DNA of 64,000 nt from Lachnospiraceae bacterium UBA7202 (lineage in GTDB: Bacteria > Bacillota > Clostridia > Lachnospirales > Lachnospiraceae). Positions within the stretch are counted from its first letter, which is position 1; every line of letters starts with the position of its first letter. The position numbers and the translations under genes were made by a program. The stretch is from positions 1 to 64,000 of the forward strand of contig DKUO01000019.1 in assembly GCA_002490705.1 (NCBI GenBank), written 5' to 3'. Shown in pieces: positions 43,524-51,641 of the stretch. The notes beneath the pieces were generated by a model. The model had not been told where the DNA came from and did no database searches. It was given only the letters and a program-made list of their open reading frames with translations.

Positions 43524-43596
43524 CGGGGTGTGGCTCAGGTGGTAGAGCGCTACTTTAGGGAAGTAGAGGCCGCAAGTTCAAGTCTTGTCACTCCGA
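43524..43596 (+). tRNA. tRNA-Pro (anticodon AGG)
   Basis: Full cloverleaf by hand: acceptor CGGGGTG / CACTCCG with one G-T pair, D stem GCTC/GAGC, anticodon stem CTACT/AGTAG with loop TTAGGGA (anticodon AGG at 43557-43559), T stem GCAAG/CTTGT with loop TTCAAGT, discriminator A. The CCA end is not encoded. The 5' half is typical of clostridial tRNA-Pro, but the usual anticodon there is TGG. A34 is rare in bacterial Pro tRNAs. Confidence 0.85.
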
Positions 43597-43606
43597 TAGA
43601 AAAATA

Positions 43607-43645
43607 CCTGATAATTACGGGCTTCCGTGGTTATCAGGGTTTTTT
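43607..43645 (+). terminator. Terminator of the tRNA transcript
   Basis: Outer stem CCTGATAA/TTATCAGG (43607-43614, 43631-43638) and inner ACGG/CCGT with GCTT loop, then six T. Confidence 0.88.
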
Positions 43646-43851
43646 AGTTTCAGGGGAATTTATCATTTTGTACCATCTTTTATCAGCTTTTATCATCCAA
43701 ATTAGGGTACAAGCTGAGAGTGCTAATTGAACGAGATATGGCGCGTAGAAAGAACGCTTCCTTTTGCGTTATATCAGCAATAGGACTGCATTTGTATTTT
43801 CGATATTTTGGGGGTATAATATAATTCAAAATATATAGAAAGGGGTTCTAT

Positions 43852-44094
43852 ATGGCAGAGCGATTAACAAGAAAACAGATGGCAGAAAAATATCCGAACC
43901 AAAGCATAGGAATCACGAATATTAAATATGAAAACAATGACGGCGTAACAATAGAATCGGCGGAAGTTGTCTATACGCCGGAAGATAAAACTCCGGAAGA
44001 ATTACTTGCCTTACAGGTATCGGGCTCAGAGGATATTATGTGCTGGTATACTACGGGAAGCAAAGTAAATGTAGGGGTGTTGACACTATGCTAA
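43852..44094 (+). CDS. Small hypothetical protein next to an aspartic-protease-like gene
   Basis: 80 residues; AAAGGGG upstream. N-terminus RLTRKQMAEKYPNQSIGI, acidic middle, beta-strand-rich. No known domain. Its stop overlaps the next start by seven bases, so it is probably co-translated with the protease-like gene. Confidence 0.6.
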   Translation: MAERLTRKQMAEKYPNQSIGITNIKYENNDGVTIESAEVVYTPEDKTPEELLALQVSGSEDIMCWYTTGSKVNVGVLTLC

Positions 44095-44577
44095 AAGAAG
44101 AAATATATAATTTAGATACAAGAGAAAACAGTCCTGTTATCGTATTGCCGTGGTCAAAATTGCAGGGTTTTAATTGATACCGGCGCGACATTGCCAATGT
44201 GGTTAAAAGGTGTAACCCCTTTGAAGCTTAAGGGTGCGGTTAAAGAAAATCAAACGGTTAATTTGAATGGAGTGGGCGGAAGTTCAACAGGAGATTTATA
44301 TAGAGTTAATTTTGAACTGGGGAACATTCATTTCAGGAATTTACCCATCGTACATAAAAAAATCGACGTAGCGGATGCTTATATGATATTGCCGGCGACT
44401 CTGTTTGAGGGAATGATTTATGAGATTGATAATATCAGTCATAGATTGAAAATAAAAGTTGACGATAAAGAATATTATAGAAACTTTAGGATCAAAGACA
44501 AAAGTGGCATACCATATATTTATTTGGCAAATACTTATGAGACAAAGGAAGATGCGGAGGCAAATATCATAATATAG
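44088..44577 (+). pseudogene. Retropepsin-like aspartic protease gene with a frameshift
   Basis: From ATG 44088 the frame reads MLKEEIYNLDTRENSPVIVL...LQGFN and stops at about 44176. One base later the frame gives LIDTGATLPMWLKG and continues for about 135 codons to 44577. Adding one T to the TTTT at about 44170-44173 would restore QGFLIDTGAT, with the catalytic DTGA of aspartic proteases. A single lost T in a homopolymer is therefore likely: either real decay, phase variation or a sequencing error. Restored length would be about 163 residues. Confidence 0.7.
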
Positions 44578-44771
44578 AAATTATTTTGACTGCGGATCGT
44601 AAAAATGTTACAATTACATTGTAACACATGGATGGAATACCTTTTTCTACAATCTATTGTCCGATAACGAAAATTGGGGTACAAATTAGGGTACATTCTA
44701 CGGAAAAAATGTGAAAAGCTTGTTTTTTCGGGATTGTGCCTAAAATGCGTTTCCCCGAGAAACGCTGCCTG

Positions 44772-46136
44772 TTATCTTGTCAAATCCTGCACCCATTTAT
44801 ATTTCCGAAAACGCGCCATAACCCATGGAATTTTGCCCACTTCGTCCAAACAGGTGCAGGCATAAACCGCAAGGGGATGCCAGTGAAAGACAAAAGCCCC
44901 GGCAAGCGCCAAAGGAATGGCGATGATCCACATGCAGACGATCAGGCTGTATAAATCAAAGATGGTGTCGCCGCCGCCGTCCAGAACGCCGTTTATGGTA
45001 ACGGTATTGACACATCGTCCGATCATGTAGAAGGACATAATGACCATCATTCCGGTAAGATATTCTCTTGCCTGATCAGTCAGGACCACCATATTCAGGA
45101 TAAAAGGTGTTACGGCAAGCACCAGTGCGGTAGACAGAAGGCCGATAATATAGGAAATATTTTTGAGCTTGATTCCGAACGCTTTGCCCAGATCAAGACG
45201 TCCTGCGCCGAGCTCGTTTCCGACCATAATGCCGGCCGCGCTGCCGATGCCGTTACACATGCAGCAGATCAGATCCCGCACAACCGCAGCGACAGAGTTT
45301 GCCGCCGCGGCGTCAGTTCCCATATGTCCCATGATTGCGGTATAGGAAGTAAACCCGACGCCCCAGCACAAAGAGCCGCCCAGAAGAGGCAGGCATTGTC
45401 TCAGGAAATCGGTTTTCAACTGTTTTGACTGCTTGATAAATCTGCCAAGCACCGGGCGGATATAGGTTCCCTTGGAGGAAACGGCGATGCACAGAGCCAG
45501 TTCAACCAAGCGGGAAATCGTGGTGGCAAGTGCGGCTCCCTTCGCCTGCATTCGCGGCGCGCCTAATAACCCGAATATGAACACCGCATTCAGGGCGATG
45601 TTCAGAAGTACGGCGCAGGAACTGATGAGGGCCCCCGGTTTGACATGATCCGATACCTTCATCATCGTAAGATAGCATTGAGAGACCCCGGTGAGCAGAT
45701 AGGACCAGCCTGCAATCCGCAGATAGGAACTGCCAATGGAGATCAGGGAGGCATCATTTGCAAAAATGCGCATGAGCTGTCCGGGCATAAGCTCGCAGGC
45801 GAGGAAGAATATTACGGATATGATTCCGCAAAACCGGAGTATCATATTAAAAATATCTTCCAGTGTCTGCCTGTCGCCCTTCCCCCAATACTGTGCGCCG
45901 AGAATAGCGCCGGCTGCGGCGATGGCGCCAAGAAACATATTTTGGACAAATTGAATCTGAGTTGCCAGAGAGACGGCAGTCATTTCATCCTGCGCAATTT
46001 TCCCAAGCATCAGGGCGTCGCCCGCAGCTACCGATGCCAGCATCAGGCTTTGCAGCATAATCGGCAAGGCAAGCCTTGTCAGGTTCCTGTAAAATTCTTT
46101 TCGGTTGATCTGTGTTTTCCATTCTTTTTCATTCAT
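44772..46136 (-). CDS. MATE-family multidrug/cation antiporter
   Basis: 454 residues from the ATG at 46134-46136; upstream in-frame ATGs are possible, none has a good ribosome site. Twelve membrane helices in two similar halves, starting LTRLALPIMLQSLMLASVAAGDALMLG, a standard MATE N-terminus. These proteins export drugs or metabolites using Na+ or H+ gradients. Substrate unknown. Confidence 0.9.
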   Translation of the reverse strand: MNEKEWKTQINRKEFYRNLTRLALPIMLQSLMLASVAAGDALMLGKIAQDEMTAVSLATQIQFVQNMFLGAIAAAGAILGAQYWGKGDRQTLEDIFNMILRFCGIISVIFFLACELMPGQLMRIFANDASLISIGSSYLRIAGWSYLLTGVSQCYLTMMKVSDHVKPGALISSCAVLLNIALNAVFIFGLLGAPRMQAKGAALATTISRLVELALCIAVSSKGTYIRPVLGRFIKQSKQLKTDFLRQCLPLLGGSLCWGVGFTSYTAIMGHMGTDAAAANSVAAVVRDLICCMCNGIGSAAGIMVGNELGAGRLDLGKAFGIKLKNISYIIGLLSTALVLAVTPFILNMVVLTDQAREYLTGMMVIMSFYMIGRCVNTVTINGVLDGGGDTIFDLYSLIVCMWIIAIPLALAGAFVFHWHPLAVYACTCLDEVGKIPWVMARFRKYKWVQDLTR

Positions 46137-46252
46137 AGTAATCCACATGATATCATGAGCGCAGAGAAAAAACAAGCGACTGTAAAAAAGGCATTAGCTT
46201 ATTTTTGGAAAAAGCGCTAATTGAGAACGCATTATTTGAAGATGCAATGCTA

Positions 46253-46281
46253 TTGACATCCTTCCGGAATTCCGTTAGAAT
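46253..46281 (+). promoter_or_regulatory. Promoter of the Rpn-type nuclease gene
   Basis: TTGACA (46253-46258), 17-base spacer, TAGAAT (46276-46281). The -10 lies in an inverted repeat GTTAGAAT/ATTCTAAC (46274-46281, 46297-46304), which could be an operator or a leader hairpin in the roughly 155-base 5' UTR. Confidence 0.65.
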
Positions 46282-46442
46282 AAAGCTGTCAAAGAAATTC
46301 TAACAGGTGTGCGTTCTGCACGATCAAGACAGTTTCTGTCGGATTTTCTCTTTGAAACATAATGAAAACGGCAGGAGAGCGGATGAGCGGGCACAGTCTG
46401 TTGTAGCATATCATATCCTGCCACAATAAGGGAGGATAACAT

Positions 46443-47387
46443 ATGTCAAAACGAAGACAAAAGAAGAAAGGTGTTAACAGGAAGTCGAACCAATTGCAGA
46501 ATAGGAAACAGGTGCACCGGAATGTGAAGGACAGACTTTTTCGGTATCTGTTTGAGAAAGACAGAGAAGCGCTTCTGGACTTATATAATGCGTTAAACGG
46601 TACGGTATATCAGGATTCATCACAGCTTGAAATTGTGACGATTGAGAGTGCGGTTTATGTGGTGATGAAAAATGATCTGGCCTATATCCTGACCGGTACA
46701 TTAAATATATACGAGCATCAGAGCACGTACAGCCCGAATCTGCCGGTTAGGTTTTTGATCTATCTGGCGCAGGAATACCAGATGGTGATTGAGAAAGCGG
46801 AGAAGAGCCTCTATGGAACCGGGCGGATCAGTCTGCCGACACCGCAGTGTGTTGTCTTTTACAATGGTATGAATGAGATGCCGGAAGAGAGGATATTGAG
46901 GCTGTCGGATGCTTTTGAAAATAAAAAGGCGAGAGCAGATGTGGAGCTTACTGTGCGGATGTTGAATATCAACTATGGGCATAATAAACAGCTGATGGAA
47001 AAGTGCAGGGTTTTGGAAGAGTACTCACGTCTGGTAGCCGTGACAAGAGATTATATGACTGTCGAGAAAGATATACAGACAGCGCTGAACAGGGCAGTAG
47101 ATTACTGTATTGAGAATGATATCTTAAAGGAGTTCCTGTTAAGGAATCGTGCGGAGGTGTTGGGAATGTTATTGGAAGAGTTTGACGCGGAGAAATATGA
47201 GAGGACAATACGTGGGGAAGGCAGAGAAGAGGGCAGAGAAGAAGGTGTAAAGACTAGTATTCGTTACAGCATAGAGATTCTACAGGAAACAAGTCAGCCA
47301 AGAGAGTATGCCAAGAAGAAAATCATGGAGAAATATACTGTTTCGGAGGAAGAGGCGGAGCAGGAGTTTTTGTTGTATTGGAAATAG
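46443..47387 (+). CDS. Rpn family recombination-promoting nuclease / PDDEXK transposase-like
   Basis: 314 residues, GGGAGGA upstream. After a basic N-terminus, FRYLFEKDREALLDLYNALNG and the PDDEXK core (ILTGTLNIYEHQST, with E-x-Q of the active site; FLIYLAQEY) match the Rpn/YhgA-like family. The C-terminus has the GREEGREEG repeat typical of this group. Family members promote RecA-independent recombination and act as DNA nucleases; many are multicopy. Confidence 0.85.
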   Translation: MSKRRQKKKGVNRKSNQLQNRKQVHRNVKDRLFRYLFEKDREALLDLYNALNGTVYQDSSQLEIVTIESAVYVVMKNDLAYILTGTLNIYEHQSTYSPNLPVRFLIYLAQEYQMVIEKAEKSLYGTGRISLPTPQCVVFYNGMNEMPEERILRLSDAFENKKARADVELTVRMLNINYGHNKQLMEKCRVLEEYSRLVAVTRDYMTVEKDIQTALNRAVDYCIENDILKEFLLRNRAEVLGMLLEEFDAEKYERTIRGEGREEGREEGVKTSIRYSIEILQETSQPREYAKKKIMEKYTVSEEEAEQEFLLYWK

Positions 47388-47423
47388 AAAAAAATGTTTT
47401 AATGATCTGCTCATTATAAAAAT

Positions 47424-47456
47424 CGGGTAGCTCGAAATGTTCGAGCTGCCCGTTAA
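47424..47456. terminator. Bidirectional terminator between convergent genes
   Basis: Near-perfect 12-bp stem (47424-47435 with 47441-47452), T-rich on the right and A-rich on the left, serving the nuclease gene and the recombinase gene. Confidence 0.8.
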
Positions 47457-47458
47457 AT

Positions 47459-48379
47459 TTATATATGAAAATCTTTTCTGGGATGCTTCGTTGCCAGTAT
47501 ATTTCGCTGCTTTGCCACAGTGACATGGGTATATATTTCCGTAATGTTGATCGAACTGTGTCCCAGCATTTCCTGAATATAGCGGATATCCACGTCCGCC
47601 TCCAAAAGACTTGTCGCAAACGTATGGCGGAACATATGCGGCGTTATGTGCTGGTCAATAGATGCGAGCGAGGTGTATTTGTTGATCATTCTGCGCACGG
47701 ACTGATCAGACAGCGCTTTTCCCGATTGGTTTACAAAAAAATGGCTGCAGGATTGTATTTGCGTATGAAAGGCATTTCTGTATTTTACAAGAATGTGAAG
47801 TACCGATTCTGTGCCGATCTGAATACGGCGTTCCTTGTCGCCCTTTCCGTAGATGAGAATCGTGCCGTCGTATAAATTTATGTCGCCGTCCTTCAGGGAA
47901 CAGAGCTCCGATATTCGCATGCCGGTGGCAAATAGCAATTCGGAAACGGCGGCGTCCCTTAAGGCATTTCGCTTCTGGTAAGTGGTCTTTGCACTTTTTT
48001 CCTGATTATATATAGTGGCTAAAAATAATTCAATCGTAGGGAGCGGTATGGTTTTGGGGAGGATTACCGGTTCCCGGAAATGAATCTGGATTTTGTTAAA
48101 GGGATTCTGTTCGATGATTTCCCGGTATTCCAGATAATGAAAGAAGGCTTTGACGGATGCTATTTTTCGTTTCACGGTTTTGGGTTTGTATTGCTCATGG
48201 AGTCTGGCTATATACTGTTCTAATATTTTAGCGGTTATTTCGGTGATGTCGGTATCAGGGTTTTGTTCTGAAAACTGCCGTAGATCAATCCGGTATGCCT
48301 TGAGTGTTTTTTCATCAAGGCATTTTTGTGAATGGCAGTATTCCAGATAGTTTTTCATGCATGTGTTTACAGTGTCCAT
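47459..48379 (-). CDS. Lone XerC/D-like tyrosine recombinase
   Basis: 306 residues from the ATG at 48377-48379, with AAAGGAG nine bases upstream; longer starts lack a site. N-terminal SAM-like core-binding domain (about 1-90), catalytic domain with Arg in TGMRISEL, Lys in YGKGDKER, HxxR in HMFRHTFA, and Tyr in LGHSSINITEIYTH. It is not beside a phage or transposon. It could be an orphan integrase, or an invertase acting on nearby sites; no inverted repeat pair was found by eye. Confidence 0.9.
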   Translation of the reverse strand: MDTVNTCMKNYLEYCHSQKCLDEKTLKAYRIDLRQFSEQNPDTDITEITAKILEQYIARLHEQYKPKTVKRKIASVKAFFHYLEYREIIEQNPFNKIQIHFREPVILPKTIPLPTIELFLATIYNQEKSAKTTYQKRNALRDAAVSELLFATGMRISELCSLKDGDINLYDGTILIYGKGDKERRIQIGTESVLHILVKYRNAFHTQIQSCSHFFVNQSGKALSDQSVRRMINKYTSLASIDQHITPHMFRHTFATSLLEADVDIRYIQEMLGHSSINITEIYTHVTVAKQRNILATKHPRKDFHI

Positions 48380-48468
48380 GGTCTCAATCTCCTTTGGGTT
48401 TTTTACTATCGTAGCGCAATTTTGCCCAAAAGGGAAAAGGAGAAAAATGTTTCCTGAAAGAGGGTAAT

Positions 48469-49293
48469 TTATACGGCAGCAGCTATCCATTCCTCAAGCC
48501 ATGTATGAACAAGATGGATCCATTCGGCCGCCGCCGCAGCGATGCTTGACCCATCGGCAGTCATAGTGAGACGATTGGCAAGAGCCAATCCGTGTCCGCC
48601 CTTTTCAAACATGTGAAATTCTGTCGGGATATGATTTTTTACCAATTCATTGACTAACAGCAGAGAGTTTTGTACCGGCACAGATGCATCTTCATAGGTA
48701 TGCCAGACAAAGGCTCTGGGTACTTGCTGCCCGATATGCTTTTCCAACGACATATCTTCCTTTTTGCTATCGTACTCATCCCCCAGCAGATTATGGATAG
48801 AATCCTGGTGCGCGTGTTGACCGGAAGTGACTACAGGATATCCTAATATCAGCGCATTGGGCTGTAGGATTGACGTATCTGTTTTCAATTTTTCCGCAAC
48901 CCATGGGCGATTCCAATACACACCATAGCTAAGCGCCAAATGGCCGCCGGCTGAAAATCCTGCTATAACAATTTTCGTAGAATCTATCCTCCATTCCCGG
49001 GCATTTTCTCTCAATAGCGCCACCGTTTTCCCCAATTCCAATAACGCGGCAGGGAACACGGCAGGGGCGACGGAATATCGAAGGACCGCCGCATGATATC
49101 CCATGGCTAAAAACTGCAATGCAATCATTTCGGCCTCTCTGTCCGAAGTATAGGCATAGCCGCCTCCGGGACAAATAACGATCATAGGTCTTTCAGAAAC
49201 TGGTATTTTTTGCGTGTAATCTATTAAATACAAATATACGGCGGCATTTGAAGCAGGAAGCTCTTTTCCCAAATCAATTTTTATATATTCCAT
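48469..49293 (-). CDS. Alpha/beta hydrolase, acetyl-esterase-like
   Basis: 274 residues, no signal peptide. Oxyanion motif CPGGGY (about 42-47), nucleophile Ser in GFSAGGH (about 116-122), Asp in WHTYEDASVP and His in KGGHGLAL complete the triad. The pattern is that of BD-FAE/xylan-acetyl-esterase-like enzymes of gut Firmicutes, which remove acyl groups from sugars. Substrate unknown. Confidence 0.9.
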   Translation of the reverse strand: MEYIKIDLGKELPASNAAVYLYLIDYTQKIPVSERPMIVICPGGGYAYTSDREAEMIALQFLAMGYHAAVLRYSVAPAVFPAALLELGKTVALLRENAREWRIDSTKIVIAGFSAGGHLALSYGVYWNRPWVAEKLKTDTSILQPNALILGYPVVTSGQHAHQDSIHNLLGDEYDSKKEDMSLEKHIGQQVPRAFVWHTYEDASVPVQNSLLLVNELVKNHIPTEFHMFEKGGHGLALANRLTMTADGSSIAAAAAEWIHLVHTWLEEWIAAAV

Positions 49294-49575
49294 ATGCGCA
49301 ATCCCCTATCATGATTTTGCCGAAATCTTTTTGGCCGATTATTATTTTCTCATCTTTTTCTCTTATAATAACCCATAGCTGGAAACAAAAAAAGTATTTT
49401 TATAACATAATATAATTCTTTCGTTAGGAAATTGGATTTTTGCTATTCAGGGAGGTGTGGGGATAGAGGAATTATTTACATACCGATACGGAATAATTAC
49501 AAGTTACGAATAGGGGGTATTTTTTGTTGTATTATGTCATAAAAGATCAACTATTGAATACAGATGGGGAGAAAA
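49294..49575. other. AT-rich region upstream of the injection-like locus
   Basis: 280 bases without a gene. It must hold the promoter of the long plus-strand locus, but no -35/-10 pair is convincing: AATATAAT occurs near 49409-49416 without a good -35. GGGAGGTG at 49449-49456 is not followed by a start codon. Confidence 0.4.
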
Positions 49576-51573
49576 ATGGGCAAAAGAACAATATACATAG
49601 CGGCGGTATCGCTGCTTTTATTCTGTACATCCGCCATGAACTGTCATGCGGAAGAGACGGCGATGGCAAAGGAGAATCTGAATATTGTCTTTGCAGTAGA
49701 TCACAGCGGTTCCATGAACGAGCAGGACGTGGGGCAGATGATACCCAAGGTACTACAGATATTTACAGATACCATGCACGGAGAAAACATAAGGATCGGG
49801 TATCTTGCCTATAATGACATGATTGTTGCGCAGAGAGCGCCTGTGGCAGTGGATCAGGAAGACCAGCGCCTGTCATTGAAACAGACGATTGCAGATGCAG
49901 AAAACCGGGGAGAGACGGATATCGGCCTTGGGCTGAGAGAAGCCTATCACCTGATGGATGGATGCAGTGGGAAAAAGATGGTGGTGCTGATATCGGACGG
50001 CGAGACAGATCTGGCACAGTCCAATACGGGGAGAACGGAGGAGGATTCAGAACAGGATATAGAAGAAATCGTACAGCAGTGCTGGACAGAGGGAACGCCC
50101 ATTGTTACAGTGGCTTTCGGCAGGGAGTACGAGGGCGAAGAAGCCGTTTTGAGGAAAATATCGGATCGGACAGGGGGAGAGAGCTACGACGCGGACAGGC
50201 CGGAGGAGCTGATCTCCATTTTGTATGATCTGTTTCACACGGATTTCAGCTACAGTGTCAGGGAGATCACCGACAGCGTGTACGACAGCGGAAGCCAGCG
50301 GATTAACTGCGGCCTGGATGGCATGTCCTATGACGAGTTGACGGTATTGTTTTTTTCAGACCGGCAGATTCAGGAAGCAGGGGTAATCAGCGGCGGAGAA
50401 AGAATTTTATCGGAAAGGAAAGACAATTATGCGGTGGTAAAACTATCGGAAGTGGCGGAAGATCTGGCGATTGAATTTGAAACGGAGCAGAAACAGCAGA
50501 TATCAGTCTTTTTGGTAGGAAGAAGAAATATAACGCCTGTAGTTGAATGGGAAGGCGATATCTACAAGAACAAAGAGACAGAATTTAAGATTCATTTTGC
50601 AGATGAGAACGGACTGCAGCCGGCGGCATATACGAGTCTTGAATGGACGGCGGAATTCCGAAGTATGACAGACGATATTCGGGTGCCTTTGCAGCTGGAG
50701 ACAACGGATACGGGGCTTACAGGAAAAACGGTGTTTGATTGTTCGGGAAAATACAGCCTGTATCTGGCGGCAGGAAGGAATACGGAGAATACCTATGAAG
50801 TATCACAGATCAACGTGCTGAACACCCTCCCGGTCAGCATGAAAAATGACCGTATTGAGCTTCTCACAAGGTCCGGGGAACAGATGATAGACCTGACAGA
50901 TTATTTTGCGGACGATGATGGCGATACACTCACATTTGAACTACAGGAACTGCCGCAGGATGTGCTTGCGGTGAGCGTGGAGGGGCATTTCCTTCATATT
51001 ACCCCGAAGGGAAGGGGGACGGGCGATATTGTTCTTCTCGTCTCTGACGGGGAGGGAAGTCTGATTGGGCGCATTGCGGTGCGGGTGAGATCATGGATGG
51101 AGGTCTATCCGGCTGTGCCGTTTCTTGTGGTATGCCTTATACTGTTTGCTGTTTTCAAAATATACCGTAGGAAGAAAACGGTTATCACGGTCCCGGAAAT
51201 GAAGGAGGAGAAGAACAGATACTATTTCACCGGCAAGATCAACGTCTATTTCACACTGCTTCCGAATGGAACGGATGAAATCCCGCCGCTGACTTTCATG
51301 TTACATCCGATCAGGGAGGGAAAGATCACCGTTGGGGATATGCTGAAAAATTATGGGGAGCTATCTTCCCTATTGGAGCTGGATCACATGTTTCTGTATC
51401 CCACAGAAAATCGGAAGATTATTTTCTATCATAATTCCAAGGCGTCTGTCATGATAGGAAATTCGATTGTGTGCCGCAGGATGCAGTATGCCCTTTCCTA
51501 CGGAAATGTGATTTATGTGACGTCTCAGGACGGGACATGCGAGATGGAGATGCATTATGTATCTACCAACTAA
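49576..51573 (+). CDS. Membrane-anchored vWA-domain protein, first gene of the injection-like locus
   Basis: 665 residues from ATG 49576 (GGGGAG five bases upstream; in-frame ATG 49564 has none). Signal peptide (about 1-26), vWA domain (about 35-225) with intact MIDAS DHSGS (Asp42) and a second Asp-rich site SDGETD, then beta-rich Ig/cadherin-like domains (about 230-500, including DYFADDDGDTLTFEL), one membrane helix (about 510-530) and a cytoplasmic domain of about 130 residues with no known match. The topology can link an outer, metal-dependent binding surface to cytosolic partners encoded downstream. Strand order and spacing suggest it belongs to the same operon. Confidence 0.8.
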   Translation: MGKRTIYIAAVSLLLFCTSAMNCHAEETAMAKENLNIVFAVDHSGSMNEQDVGQMIPKVLQIFTDTMHGENIRIGYLAYNDMIVAQRAPVAVDQEDQRLSLKQTIADAENRGETDIGLGLREAYHLMDGCSGKKMVVLISDGETDLAQSNTGRTEEDSEQDIEEIVQQCWTEGTPIVTVAFGREYEGEEAVLRKISDRTGGESYDADRPEELISILYDLFHTDFSYSVREITDSVYDSGSQRINCGLDGMSYDELTVLFFSDRQIQEAGVISGGERILSERKDNYAVVKLSEVAEDLAIEFETEQKQQISVFLVGRRNITPVVEWEGDIYKNKETEFKIHFADENGLQPAAYTSLEWTAEFRSMTDDIRVPLQLETTDTGLTGKTVFDCSGKYSLYLAAGRNTENTYEVSQINVLNTLPVSMKNDRIELLTRSGEQMIDLTDYFADDDGDTLTFELQELPQDVLAVSVEGHFLHITPKGRGTGDIVLLVSDGEGSLIGRIAVRVRSWMEVYPAVPFLVVCLILFAVFKIYRRKKTVITVPEMKEEKNRYYFTGKINVYFTLLPNGTDEIPPLTFMLHPIREGKITVGDMLKNYGELSSLLELDHMFLYPTENRKIIFYHNSKASVMIGNSIVCRRMQYALSYGNVIYVTSQDGTCEMEMHYVSTN

Positions 51574-51641
51574 CGGGCAAAAGAAGGGAAATTTGAATCA
51601 GACATATAAAAAATTTTTAAAGAGAAAGAGAGGACGAGGCA

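Larger units (their letters stand above)
43698..44695. repeat. 14-bp direct repeats flanking an AT-rich insert
   Basis: CAAATTAGGGTACA occurs at 43698-43711 and 44682-44695, enclosing about 970 bases of AT-rich DNA with two genes unlike the surroundings. With the tRNA gene 100 bases to the left this could be the scar of an integrated element, but no integrase lies inside. Confidence 0.5.
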
